This document shows, piece after piece, positions 18,453 to 28,123 of a stretch of DNA of 64,000 nt. How positions within the stretch are numbered: the stretch's first letter is position 1; the number at the start of each line of letters is the position of its first letter. The notes below the pieces were generated by a model. The model had not been told where the DNA came from, did no database searches, and saw nothing but the letters and a program-made list of their open reading frames with translations. The stretch comes from JADKAV01 sp963769435 (GTDB lineage Bacteria; Actinomycetota; Actinomycetes; S36-B12; UBA10799). The translations under genes were made by a program, and so were the position numbers. The DNA is taken from the NCBI GenBank assembly GCA_963769435.1, contig CAVYLN010000001.1, forward strand, positions 310,001 through 374,000. Direction: 5' to 3'.

Positions 18453-19544
18453 ATGATCTCCTCGTCACTCATCCCCCGGCCCGACGTGGACCCCCTGATT
18501 CGGGAGACGCGGTCCATCTACCGCAGCCTGCTGGGTGGGGGTTTCGCGGACCTGCGCCGAATGCCGTCCGAGGTGATCTTCGATGCGGACAAGTGCACGG
18601 TGCACCGCTACGAGCCGACTACCGAGCAGAGCGGATCGGCCCTGCCTGTACTGCTGATCCCGCCCATGGCCGCCACGCCGGTCTGCTTCGACCTGCGCAG
18701 AGGTTGCTCGCTCGTTGAATACCTCCTCGATGAGGGCAGGCCCACCTATCTGGTCGACTACGGCGACATCAGCTCCTTGCGGGACCAGGACCTGGGACTT
18801 GAGCACTGGATCGATGAGGTCCTTCCGACGGCGATCGAGAGGGTGCTGGCGGATTCCGGTGCTCCGGGCGTGCACCTGGTCGGGTGGTGCCTGGGTGGCA
18901 TTCTGGAGATGTTCACAGCGGCGGCCCATCCGGGACTGCCGATCGTGACCGTGACCACGGTCGCGAGCCCCTTCGACTTCAGCACGGTCCGTGTCTTGGG
19001 TCCGGTTCGACTGCTCGAGGACATCACCGGCGGGTTGTTGACCACCGGCCTCGTGCGGACCCTGGGCGGGATTCCGGGACGGCTGAACGGCCTGATCTAC
19101 CGTTGGCTCGACCCCGTGAAACAGATCAAGAAACCTCTCATCCAGTTGCAGAGCCGGGACGACCCCGACACCCTCGCCCAGATCGAGGCTGTCGACGTGC
19201 TGATGGACACGATGGAGGCCTACCCGGGCCGCAGCATCTCGCAGATCTACCACTCCCTGATCCGCACAAACCGCATGTCGGAGGGACAACTGCATCTCAG
19301 GCATGGCCGCGTCATCGAACTCGACGCGGTCGAAGTCCCTGTCATGGCGATCGCCGGCACCGGCGATCTCTTCTTCGCTCCCCCCGCATCTGCTCACCAC
19401 GTCGCGACCCTCCTGACAAATAGCCCGCAGGTGAGGCTCGAGACCGCACCGGGGGGCCATCTCGGTGTCCTGACGGGCCGGACTGCTCGCGATACGACAT
19501 GGACCTACATCAGGGAGTTCCTGGAAGAACACGATTCCGACTGA
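18453..19544 (+). CDS. PhaC-like alpha/beta hydrolase / acyltransferase
   Basis: A 363-aa protein resembling class III-type polyhydroxyalkanoate synthases. It has the modified lipase box VGWCLGGI (Gly-x-Cys-x-Gly, Cys near residue 149), VLLIPPMAATPVCFDL at the front of the fold, the acid in AGTGDLFF and the His in APGGHLGVL. No phaE, phasin or beta-ketothiolase genes are nearby, so a polymer role is unproven; it may be a Cys-type acyltransferase. The ATG at 18453 is chosen; an in-frame ATG at 18378 is also possible. Confidence 0.8.
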   Translation: MISSSLIPRPDVDPLIRETRSIYRSLLGGGFADLRRMPSEVIFDADKCTVHRYEPTTEQSGSALPVLLIPPMAATPVCFDLRRGCSLVEYLLDEGRPTYLVDYGDISSLRDQDLGLEHWIDEVLPTAIERVLADSGAPGVHLVGWCLGGILEMFTAAAHPGLPIVTVTTVASPFDFSTVRVLGPVRLLEDITGGLLTTGLVRTLGGIPGRLNGLIYRWLDPVKQIKKPLIQLQSRDDPDTLAQIEAVDVLMDTMEAYPGRSISQIYHSLIRTNRMSEGQLHLRHGRVIELDAVEVPVMAIAGTGDLFFAPPASAHHVATLLTNSPQVRLETAPGGHLGVLTGRTARDTTWTYIREFLEEHDSD

Positions 19545-19613
19545 CCCCAGAGTCGCCCATCACGAGGCTGGCAGGAGTCGTAACGTGGGGTAATCCACGA
19601 TCAGGAGGCCAGC

Positions 19614-21895
19614 ATGCCAAGCACCGCCCTGCACATCTGCCCGTTGTGCGAGGCCACTTGTGGGCTTCAGATCTCGCTCGAGGGTGGGCAAGTGGCATCA
19701 GTGCGCGGAGACGCGGACGACGTCTTCAGTCATGGTTTCGTCTGCCCCAAAGGAGTGGCGATCGGCGACCTGCACGAGGACCCGGCAAGGCTGCGCTCCC
19801 CCCTGATCCGCGAGAACGGCTCGCTGCGTGCCGCCACTTGGGACGAGGCCTTCGACCGCATCCGGGAGGGCCTCGCCGACGTTCTCACGTCTGGACCCGA
19901 TGCAGTTGCCGTCTACCTGGGGAACCCGAACGCCCACAACGTGACGAGTACTTTCTACCTGCCCGCGTTGGTGCGGGCGATCGGCACGAAGTACCGCTTC
20001 TCGGCCAGCACCGTCGACCAGATGCCACAGCAAGTGGCTCTGGGCCTGATGTATGGAACAGAGCTGTCGGTGCCCGTCCCGGACATCGACAACACCGACC
20101 TGTTCGTCGTGATCGGCGGGAACCCCCTGGTGTCCAACGGTTCGATGATGACAGTTCCGGACATGCCCGGAAAACTGCGTGCCCTTCGGGCACGGGGGGG
20201 CCGGATGGTCGTCGTCGATCCCGTGCGCACCCGCACCGCCGCAGCGGCCGACGAACACATCCCGATCCGCCCAGGAACCGACGTGCTGCTCGTGGCCGGC
20301 CTTGTGCATACCTTGTTCGACGAGGACCTCATCGACCTCGGGGATCCGCCGCACAGTGGATCGATGCGGATGCCGTCAACGATGTCGAGCACGTCGTGAC
20401 CCCCTTCTCCCCTGAAGCCGTGGCGTCGTACACGGGCGTCCCCGCGGCCACCATCAGACGCCTCGCACGCGACATCGCGGCGGCACCCTCGGCGGCGGTG
20501 TACGGACGTATGGGAACGTCCACGTCGGGGCTGACTGTGGACGGGCACCCGGTGTCCTTCGGCACTCTGGCCTCCTGGCTGATCGCGGTGACCAACGTGC
20601 TCACGGGGAATCTGGACCGACCGGGCGGCGTCATGTTCCCGTTGCCGGCGGCTGGGGGACCAACTACGTACGGGGACCCGGGGCAGGGGCGTGGAGTGCG
20701 CATCCCGGGCAGCCAGCGCTCTCGGGTGAGCGGGCTGCCCAGCGTTCTGGGCGAGTTCCCGGTGGCTGCCCTCGCCGAGGAGATCGACACGCCGGATCCC
20801 GAAACCGGGGACCGGGTACGTGCACTCATCACCGTGGCCGGCAACCCTGTGGTCTCAACGCCCGACGCCAACCGTCTGGAGCGGGCGCTGAGCAGTCTCG
20901 ACCTTCTCGTCTGCGTCGACGCGTACATCACCGAAACCAGCCGCCACGCCGACGTGATTCTGCCCGCACCGCCTCCTCTGGCGCGTAGTCACTTCGACGT
21001 CGTGTTCGCCTCCCTGTCGGTGCGGAACACAGCGCGGTGGTCGCAGCCGGTACTGCCGCTGGGCGACGACGAGCGCGACGAAGGTGAGGTGCTCCTGACG
21101 CTGGCCGGCATCGCCGCGACAGCCGCCAACGGTGGCCAAGCACCGACAGCCGAGCAACTCGACGATCTCGTAGCCTTCGAGGTCGCTCGCCGGGTCAGTT
21201 CCGGAGCGGCCAGCAGGGCGTACGGCCGCGAGCCGGCTGAGTTGCTCGCCGCTGTGGCTCCCAGACGAGGGGTGGAGCGCCTGCTCGACCTATCGCTGCG
21301 CGCGGGACCCTACGGCGACGGATTCGGCACACATCCCGACGGTCTCTCGCTGGCCGTCCTCGAGGCCAACCCGTCCGGAATCGATCTCGGACCACTGCAA
21401 CCCCGCCTGCCCGAAGTCCTGCGCACGCCATCGGGCCGGATCGAGCTGCTGCCGGATCCGATCGCTGCCGAAGCGCGCCGTCTGGCCGAAGTCCTGGACA
21501 CTGTGTCGGTTCCCGATCTCGTCCTTGTCGGCCGACGCCAATTGCGGACCAACAACTCGTGGTTGCGGACCCTGCCCAGACTCGTCGGCGGCTCGAGCCG
21601 GTCCACCTTGCAGGTCCACCCGCGCGACGCCGAAGCGGCGAAGGTCGGGCATTCCGAGCCCGCCAGGCTGACATCGGAAACCGGCACGGTCGAGGTTGTG
21701 GTCGAAGTCACCGACACGGTGATGCCGGGCGTGGTGTGCCTGCCGCACGGCTGGGCCCCCGCGGACGACGCGACCTGGGGGGACGACGCGACGTCGGGCA
21801 GCAACGCCAACGTCCTGACTCCCAGCACCGGGATCGACGCGCTGGCCGGTACCGCGGTGCTCAACGCCATCCCGGTCCGGCTGGCCCCGGCCTGA
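19614..21895 (+). CDS. molybdopterin-dependent oxidoreductase with 4Fe-4S site (1 frameshift)
   Basis: A DMSO-reductase superfamily enzyme. The N-terminal cluster motif is CPLCEATCGLQI...CPKG (three cysteines at about 9-16 plus one near 45). Typical bis-MGD contacts follow: YLGNPNAHN, FVVIGGNPLVSNGS, VVVDPVRTRTA, and the C-terminal cap RTNNSWLRTLPRL and LPHGW. The frame breaks near 20340; here a base is missing (GGGG read for GGGGG), so LIDLG should continue GSAAQWIDADAV. Corrected length is 760 aa, normal for the assimilatory-type single-subunit members. Good ribosome site (AGGAGG). No partner subunit or Mo-cofactor gene is adjacent, so the substrate is unknown. Confidence 0.9.
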
Positions 21896-21911
21896 GGCCG
21901 CTGCGACCCAC

Positions 21912-22934
21912 TCAACCGGAGGGGCGGTGCTCCCCCGGGACGACGTCGACGAGCAGGTCGTCGATCTCGCCGGCAGCGGTGGCCGACAGCACCTCGCGCT
22001 CACCGAGTTTGACCACCACGACCCCGCCGAGCACCAGCAGCGCCCCCAGCAACTGCAGCGGACGCGGCTGTTGCGCGAGCAGCACCCAGGCGAACCCCAG
22101 CCCGGCCGCCACCTCGGTCAGAGCTACGAAGGAGGCGAGTCGCGATCCGAGGTGGCGGGCCGCAGCGATGCCGGTGACGTAGGCGAGGGCCGCGGTCACG
22201 AGGCCCAGCGCCATGACTGGCACCCACCACGGCACAGTGCCGACAGTGAACGTGACCGGAGCGGTCGACACGGCGATCGGGAGCACGCCGACGGCAGCGG
22301 CGACCCAGAACACCACCGAGGCGAACACGAGTCCACCGGCGGCCAGCGTGATGGGAGGCAACCCGCTGGTGTCGTCGGCGGAGATCACGAAGTAGGTCGC
22401 CGCACCGACCATGGCCCCGAGGGCGAAGAGAACACCCACCGCATCCACGTAGGCGCCACTGAGGACGTCCAGCAGAAGAACCAGACCCACGGCCGCGATG
22501 GCAGCGCCGACAAAGGTCAACGGGCCCGGTCGCTGACCGCGTACCGCCCACATCCAGAGCACGACCGCCACAGGTGCCGTGTACTCGATGAGCAGCGCCA
22601 CCCCGACATCGAGGCGAGCCACGGCCAGGAAGTACATCAGTTGCGCTCCGGCCACGGCCAGCAGGCCGTAGACGGCGATGGTGCCGAAGTTGCTCACGAG
22701 CAATCGAGTCCGACCACGCACGGCCATCACACCCGGCACCACCAGCACGACGGCTGCGATCGTCACACGCATGGCCACGGCAGCAGCCGGCGACCAGCCG
22801 GCGTCCATCAGGGCGCGCGCCAACGATCCCGATAGCCCGAAGGAGACCGCCGACGCGAGGGCCAGCAGGATGCCGGTGCCAGTACTGCGCGCAGGGACCG
22901 GGACAACCGGGGTGTCATGAGTGTTATGGCTCAT
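21912..22934 (-). CDS. EamA/RhaT-family drug/metabolite exporter
   Basis: A 340-aa inner-membrane protein with ten hydrophobic segments in two EamA repeats (ILLALASAVSFGLSGSLA... and VGVLFALGAMVGAATYFVIS...). Such proteins export amino acids, metabolites or drugs. It is divergent from a CGNR zinc-finger regulator, the two starts being only 39 bp apart, which suggests that the regulator controls this exporter. Confidence 0.88.
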   Translation of the reverse strand: MSHNTHDTPVVPVPARSTGTGILLALASAVSFGLSGSLARALMDAGWSPAAAVAMRVTIAAVVLVVPGVMAVRGRTRLLVSNFGTIAVYGLLAVAGAQLMYFLAVARLDVGVALLIEYTAPVAVVLWMWAVRGQRPGPLTFVGAAIAAVGLVLLLDVLSGAYVDAVGVLFALGAMVGAATYFVISADDTSGLPPITLAAGGLVFASVVFWVAAAVGVLPIAVSTAPVTFTVGTVPWWVPVMALGLVTAALAYVTGIAAARHLGSRLASFVALTEVAAGLGFAWVLLAQQPRPLQLLGALLVLGGVVVVKLGEREVLSATAAGEIDDLLVDVVPGEHRPSG

Positions 22935-22973
22935 GGGTCATGACATTACGCCCACATAGGATAAGGTGTCAAT

Positions 22974-23519
22974 GTGGTTTTCACTCCTGACACCGAAGCT
23001 GCTCTCGGCGCCGCCGTGGCGTTGGCCAACTCTGCAGAACCACCCGACACCCTGACCCGTCTCGACGAGTTGCTCGCCCTCTACGACGAGTGGGGCTACA
23101 CCGGTTCACGACCGGATGCAGCAGAACTCGCGGCGGTCCGGGCCGTCCGCCCCCGTGTGCGCGCCCTGCTCACGGCCGACCGGGACGCAGCGGTCGTGCT
23201 CATCAACGAGATCCTGAGCCAGCAGCGGGCTGTGCCGCAACTCGTCCGCCACGACCACCTGGACTGGCACATCCATGCCGTTTCCGAGGAGCAACCCATG
23301 CACGAACGTGTCCTCGTCGAGACCGCGATGGCGATGATCGACGTCGTCCGAGCCGACGAGATGCGCCGGCTCCAGGTGTGCTCGGCGCAGGACTGCGACG
23401 GAATCGTGCTGGACCTCTCCCGCAACCGGTCCCGGCGCTTCTGCAGCACGACCTGTGGGAACCGTGAAGCACAGGCGGCTTTCCGCGCACGGCAGTCGGC
23501 GACCGGTCCGCGTCAGTGA
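22974..23519 (+). CDS. CGNR zinc-finger (ABATE domain) regulator
   Basis: A 181-aa predicted transcriptional regulator. The N-terminal ABATE stress-sensor domain (residues 5-125) is followed by the CGNR zinc finger, with cysteines in QVCSAQDC and FCSTTCGNRE and the DLSRNRSRRF connector. The GTG start at 22974 follows a possible -10 region (GATAAG) closely, so the mRNA may be almost leaderless. The 39-bp gap to the divergent EamA exporter has TCATG half-sites on the exporter side that could form an operator. Confidence 0.85.
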   Translation: MVFTPDTEAALGAAVALANSAEPPDTLTRLDELLALYDEWGYTGSRPDAAELAAVRAVRPRVRALLTADRDAAVVLINEILSQQRAVPQLVRHDHLDWHIHAVSEEQPMHERVLVETAMAMIDVVRADEMRRLQVCSAQDCDGIVLDLSRNRSRRFCSTTCGNREAQAAFRARQSATGPRQ

Positions 23520-23594
23520 TATGGCGCCCTGCGGCCCGCTTGGTCACGGAGGTCCATCATCGATTCGGGCGGTCCTGCGCCTAGGCTTGCTCAG

Positions 23595-24422
23595 GTGGCA
23601 CCTCGCGTAGCCGCCTGCGGGCTCACCACGCTCGACCTGGTGCAGTACGTCGACCACCTACCCGGACCCGACGAGAAGGTGCAGGCACTGCAGGCTCGGA
23701 TCGAGTTCGGCGGGCCAGCGGCCAACGCTGCTTTCACCGCCGGTGCACTGGGCCTACGAAGCCGACTGCTCACCTGCATAGGTCGTTCCGCGTTGAGTTC
23801 GGCACTGCTCGAGGCCCTGCACACCGCTCCGATGGAGACGGTCGACGCCGCCGAGCACCGGGATTGGCAACCTCCTGTGTCCTCGGTCGCAGTCACCGGT
23901 ACACAGCGTGCGGTCATCTCGCTCAACGCGGCGTCACGACCGCTGGCAACGTTGCCCTCCGGCAGCCTCGACGGCTGCTCGGCACTTCTCGTCGACGGGC
24001 ACCATCTGTCGCTGTGCATCGCTGCCGCGTCACAGGCTCGAACGGCAGGCGTGCCGGTGCTGCTCGACGGCGGGTCCTGGAAGCCAGGCCTGGAACGGCT
24101 CATCCCACTCGTGGACGCCGCCGTTCTGTCAGCCGACTTCGCCGCGCCCGAGCCGATCGACTGGCATGACAGGCCCGTGGCCATCACCGATGGTGCTCAC
24201 CCCATCCGGTACCAGATCGGCAGCAGGACGGGCAGTGTCCCGGTCGATACCGTCGATGCCGTGGACACTCTCGGCGCCGGCGATGTGTTCCACGGGGCAT
24301 GGCTGGCACACGTCGGGAGGTTGGGCCTCGACGACTTCGAGCAGGGGCTCCGTTTCGCCGCACGGATCGCGGGATTGTCGTGCCGCTACCCGGGAGCGCA
24401 CGCCTGGGCCGAGCACCTCTGA
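23595..24422 (+). CDS. PfkB-family sugar kinase
   Basis: A 275-aa ribokinase-like kinase. The N-terminal segment VAACGLTTLDLVQYVDHLPGPDEKV is a PfkB signature 1 region with the FGGPAANAAF glycine motif. The anion hole and catalytic base appear as DTVDAVDTLGAGDVFHGA (signature 2). It probably phosphorylates a sugar or nucleoside; the substrate is not apparent. The GTG at 23595 is the start. Confidence 0.88.
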   Translation: MAPRVAACGLTTLDLVQYVDHLPGPDEKVQALQARIEFGGPAANAAFTAGALGLRSRLLTCIGRSALSSALLEALHTAPMETVDAAEHRDWQPPVSSVAVTGTQRAVISLNAASRPLATLPSGSLDGCSALLVDGHHLSLCIAAASQARTAGVPVLLDGGSWKPGLERLIPLVDAAVLSADFAAPEPIDWHDRPVAITDGAHPIRYQIGSRTGSVPVDTVDAVDTLGAGDVFHGAWLAHVGRLGLDDFEQGLRFAARIAGLSCRYPGAHAWAEHL

Positions 24423-24445
24423 GGCACCCGGCGGTCGCGACGTGC

Positions 24446-25223
24446 CTACGGCCCGGGCCAGCCCCGACTGACTTCCTCCGCCTCCGCGAGACCTGCCCGG
24501 ACCGAGTCCAGACTCATCGTGAGGTCCGACAGGATCTGACCCGCGGGATCACCCTCGAACGCCGAGGTCCCCATCGCCACCAGCTCACCGGTCCGCGCGG
24601 CGAGCCCCTCCATGTCGAGCGCGGCGGTCTGAGCACGCGCGAGCAGGGTCTCCCGCAGCCTGGCCAATCGCGCCAGAGAGGCCGACTGTGCTGTCACCGC
24701 CTCCAACGTGCGCTCCCTTTCGGCACGCAGTTGCGGATCGGTCTCCGCCGACACCAGCGCCCGCAACCGCGCCGCCTCCTGTTCCACCTGCAGCGGGATT
24801 GGCCGACTGCAGCGCACCGTCCACCAGGGTCACCCGGCCGGCGAGTTCTCGCAGTGCGTCGACGACGGTGCCCGCCTCGTCGTCGACCTGCGCGACCTCG
24901 GACCGCAGACCCGGATCCGCCGGGCGGTCGGCCATGGCGTGGATCTGCTGAGCGGCGAGGCGGGCGCGATGCACGAGCTGTCCCTGCGGCGACTGCCTGG
25001 GCGCCTCGGGCAACCGGTCGCGCCGTTGCCGGGGCTCCCGCGCCGGCGACCGTGCAGCACCCGATCGCGACCTTGCTGCCCAGCACGACCGCCCCTATCG
25101 CCGCGCCGACCGGGATCGCAGCCGGCCCCAGCGGTGCTGCCAGGGCACCGCCCAACCCAGCCCCCCGGTGATCCCGGCCACGAGCCAGCCCCAGGGGTCC
25201 TTGAGTTCTTCGGAGACGGACAC
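24446..25223 (-). CDS. glycine-rich/coiled-coil protein, partner of the VWA protein (3 frameshifts)
   Basis: After correction this is a 258-aa protein. It starts at GTG 25223 (VSVSEELKDPWGWLVAGITGG), has a glycine/alanine-rich hydrophobic stretch (ALAAPLGPAAIPVGAAIGAVVLGSK), then a long helical part (QQIHAMADRPADPGLR..., VEQEAARLRALVSAETDPQLR...) likely to be a coiled coil. The frame breaks near 25153 (base missing), around 25020 (one extra base) and near 24797 (one extra C in ATCCCGC). No known family motif. It lies 26 bp after the solute-binding/VWA gene, so they probably work together at the membrane. Confidence 0.65.
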
Positions 25224-25249
25224 ATCGCTCAGTCTGCCGCAGAGCCGGA

Positions 25250-27072
25250 TCAGAAGTTCGACAGCACGCTGGTCATGATCTTCTCGATGCTGGCCGGGTC
25301 CGTCGCCTCGTAGTACTTGCCTGCGGGACGCCTCGGCGATGCCCACGAGCGCCTCGGTGTCGGCTGACCCGCCGTAACCGATGGTGAACACCCGTACCGT
25401 GGTGTCCACGCTCTCGCCGTTCAACTGCCGCAGCAGGCCATCGAGGTCTGTGTCATCGGGGTACTCGTTGCGCCCGTCGCTCAGCAGCACGATCGCGTTG
25501 ATCCGGTCCGGTGGCAGGTCCTTCAGCATCCGGGACTGGGCGTTGCGCAACGTCGCGTACAGACCAGTGCCACCGTCGGCGATGAGCCGGTCGATGTCGC
25601 GCTGCATGATCGGGACCGTGTTCCGGGCCGGGCCGATCGGCACCAGCTCGACGAAGGGTTCGCCTGACCGACCGAGACCCGTGGAGAACACCCACAGACC
25701 CACTTCGTCATCCGGGGCGAACTGCTCCAACGCACCGATGGCGGCCTGCTTGGCCAGCGTGATCTTGTCGGCCCCCGCGTCGGGAACAGGCTCGGACATC
25801 GAGCCGGACACATCCATCACCAGTAGGACGTGTGCTCGCTTGCGCAACTCCGCCCAACTGTCCTCGATCGCTGCGAGGACCGCGGGTGACGGCGGGGTCA
25901 GCACGTTCGTGGCACCAGCGGGCAGCATTCCGTTGGCCTGCGTCACGACCGAGCCGGGCTCACCCTCGAAGGTGCGGAAACCGGCGTCGGTGAAGGCCCG
26001 TTGCTGGTCCGGTTCCTGCAACCAGGCAAGGAAGTCCGTCGCGGCCTGCTGTTTGGTCGCATCCACCCACGGGGCGTCGAGCACGATCCACGGATTGTCG
26101 GAGACCAGCGTTCCGTCCTCCGGGTAGAACGCGACGAGCGGAATCTGCGGCGGTGGCGACTGGCCTGCCTTGGCGGGGTCACCGGTGGGGTTGCCCTGGT
26201 TGTAGTCCAGGACGGACTTCTCCTCGACGGTCACCGCGGAGACGTAGGTGAGGCCCTTGCCGGCCGCCGCCTCGTTGGCCATGTTCTCGAGGAAGGTCAG
26301 CGTGGTGTCGCCGTAGTGCACGACCGACGACTCCAGTTGCTCTGACGAAGTCGCGGGTCTGCTCATCACGGACGTTCTTCAGAGTGAGGTCACTGGACAG
26401 GCCGGTGGCTGCGAAGTACGACGCGATGGTGGCGTTGAGCCCGGACGTCGAGTAGTTCGGGTTCGTCTTGCCGAGTTTGAACTTCCCCCACTCGGGGTGT
26501 CCAGCTTCTCCCCAACCCTTGGGGGACTTGGCCAGTTCCGCGAGGTCGGACCATCCGATCTGCTCATCCGGCCAGCCCAGGGCTTCCGCCATCGGCTTGG
26601 GCATGGCGATCACCAACGGGGTCTGTACCAGCGAAGGCCGTTCAGCGGGCATGGGAGACGGGTTGTCCTCCTGCGCCGACACCTGATCGACCAGGACGGC
26701 CCAGGAGGACGAGGCGGGGGTCCACACGTCTGGGCGCGGCCCATCGACCTCCTCGTCCCAACCGCGCGCCAGCGCCTGCGCGGCGCCACCCGAGGCCTTC
26801 GAGGTCACCTCCACGGTCACGCAGCGATCGTCAACACGCGGATCGGTCGAGTTGTACTCCTCCGCGAGGTCACCGAGCAGTGCGGCCTTCTCACTGGACG
26901 CGACGACCTGCACCGGCAGACAGTCAGACCGGTCACCGCCGGACGACGTGCCGTTCCCGCTGTTCGACGACCCGCCTCCGCCCCCCAGCAGAACCCTGGC
27001 CCCGATGATCAGGACGACGCCGATGACCGCCGCGATGATCAACGGCACGACGGATCGCCTGGTCGTACTCAC
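25250..27072 (-). CDS. solute-binding protein fused to von Willebrand A domain (2 frameshifts)
   Basis: After correction 606 aa. An N-terminal transmembrane anchor (VVPLIIAAVIGVVLIIGARVLL) and Gly/Ser linker precede an extracytoplasmic binding-protein fold (LPVQVVASSEKAALLGDLAEEYN; PDVWTPASSSWAVLVDQ; PLVIAMPKPMAEALGWPD), of the SBP_bac_11/molybdate-binding type. A C-terminal VWA domain (about 410-605) has the MIDAS motif DVSGSMS. The frame breaks near 26342 (one extra A) and near 25322 (one extra A); the real end is TSVLSNF at 25250. The GTG at 27072 is preferred; the frame is open to 27096. This architecture is known in actinobacteria, but its ligand is not. Confidence 0.85.
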
Positions 27073-27228
27073 GGCTGCCACCTGCCCCTCATGCACTCAG
27101 GATCGACGGTACCTCCTGGGACCGACAAGTTGCGCTCGCCTGATCACTACACCAGGCGCACCGGTTTGCTCCTGCTACCGGCACATCCGTGATTCGCGGG
27201 CACGACGACGCGGTACCGACCCTTCGGC

Positions 27229-28063
27229 ATGCTCACTGTGCGGGGTCTCGGCCTTCCCGACGGGTGCGCACACCCTCTTGGCCGCCTTCCACGTACGCCG
27301 GTCCCGGGTTCGTGTTGCCCAACGCCTGGGACGCCGGATCCGCGCGCATCCTGGAAGGGGTCGGCTTCCCCGCCATCGCCACCACCAGCGCTGGCATCGC
27401 CTGGTCGTGCGGAGTCCCCGACGGGGAATCACTGGATCGCGACACCATGCTCGAACACATCGGACGGATCGTGGCCGCAGTGGAGGTGCCGGTGACCGCC
27501 GACCTCGAAGCGGGACACGGCGACACCCCGGAGGCAGTCGGTCGCACCGTTGCCCGGGCAGTGGATGTCGGGGCGGTGGGAGGCAACCTCGAGGACGCCG
27601 GGAAGGACGGACTGTTCGCCATCGAGGAGGCCGCCGAGCGCTTCGCGGCTGCCCGGGCCGCGGCCCCGCCGGGCACCTTCGTGCTGAATGCCCGCACCGA
27701 CACCTACTTCGCCGGTACGCCGGGTGACGTGTTCGCCGAGACGGTCGAGCGGGCGATCCGTTACCTCGATGTCGGGGCCGACTGCGTCTTCGTGCCCGGC
27801 GTCGTCGAGGCGGACACTGTCCGCCGTCTCGTCGCAGGCCATCCCCGGCCCGCTGAACATCGTGGCCGGGCTGGCGAATGTCATCGATGCTCCTACCTGC
27901 TTCTCGCTCGGGGGTCAAGCGGGTCAGCCTCGGCGGCAGCCTGGCCCGGGCATCGCTGAGCATGCTCGAGCGGGCCGGACGGGAGTTGCTCGACTCGGGA
28001 ACGCTCGGCTTCCTCGACGGCGCGATCCCCTACGCCGACCTCCAGCGACGCTTCGAGGTTTGA
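27229..28063 (+). CDS. isocitrate lyase/PEP mutase-family enzyme (about 4 frameshifts)
   Basis: A C-C bond lyase of the PEP mutase/methylisocitrate lyase family. The conserved core is clear: GPGFVLPNAWDAGSAR, IATTSAGIAWSCG, VPVTADLEAGHGDT, GGNLEDAG, FVLNARTDTYF and CVFVPGV. The reading frame is interrupted near 27245 (probable), at about 27288 (one extra G before TACGCC), near 27837 (one extra G) and near 27915 (GGGGG for GGGG). Corrected from the ATG at 27229 the protein is about 276 aa, ending LDGAIPYADLQRRFEV, as expected for the family. The short KKCGH catalytic cysteine of isocitrate lyase is not present, as usual in the PEP mutase-like group. Exact start uncertain. Confidence 0.8.
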
Positions 28064-28123
28064 TGGTCCAGTTCCGGAAGGCGCGGAGCCAGCAGTCCTG
28101 GCTCGGCCCGCTCCCCGCCAAGC

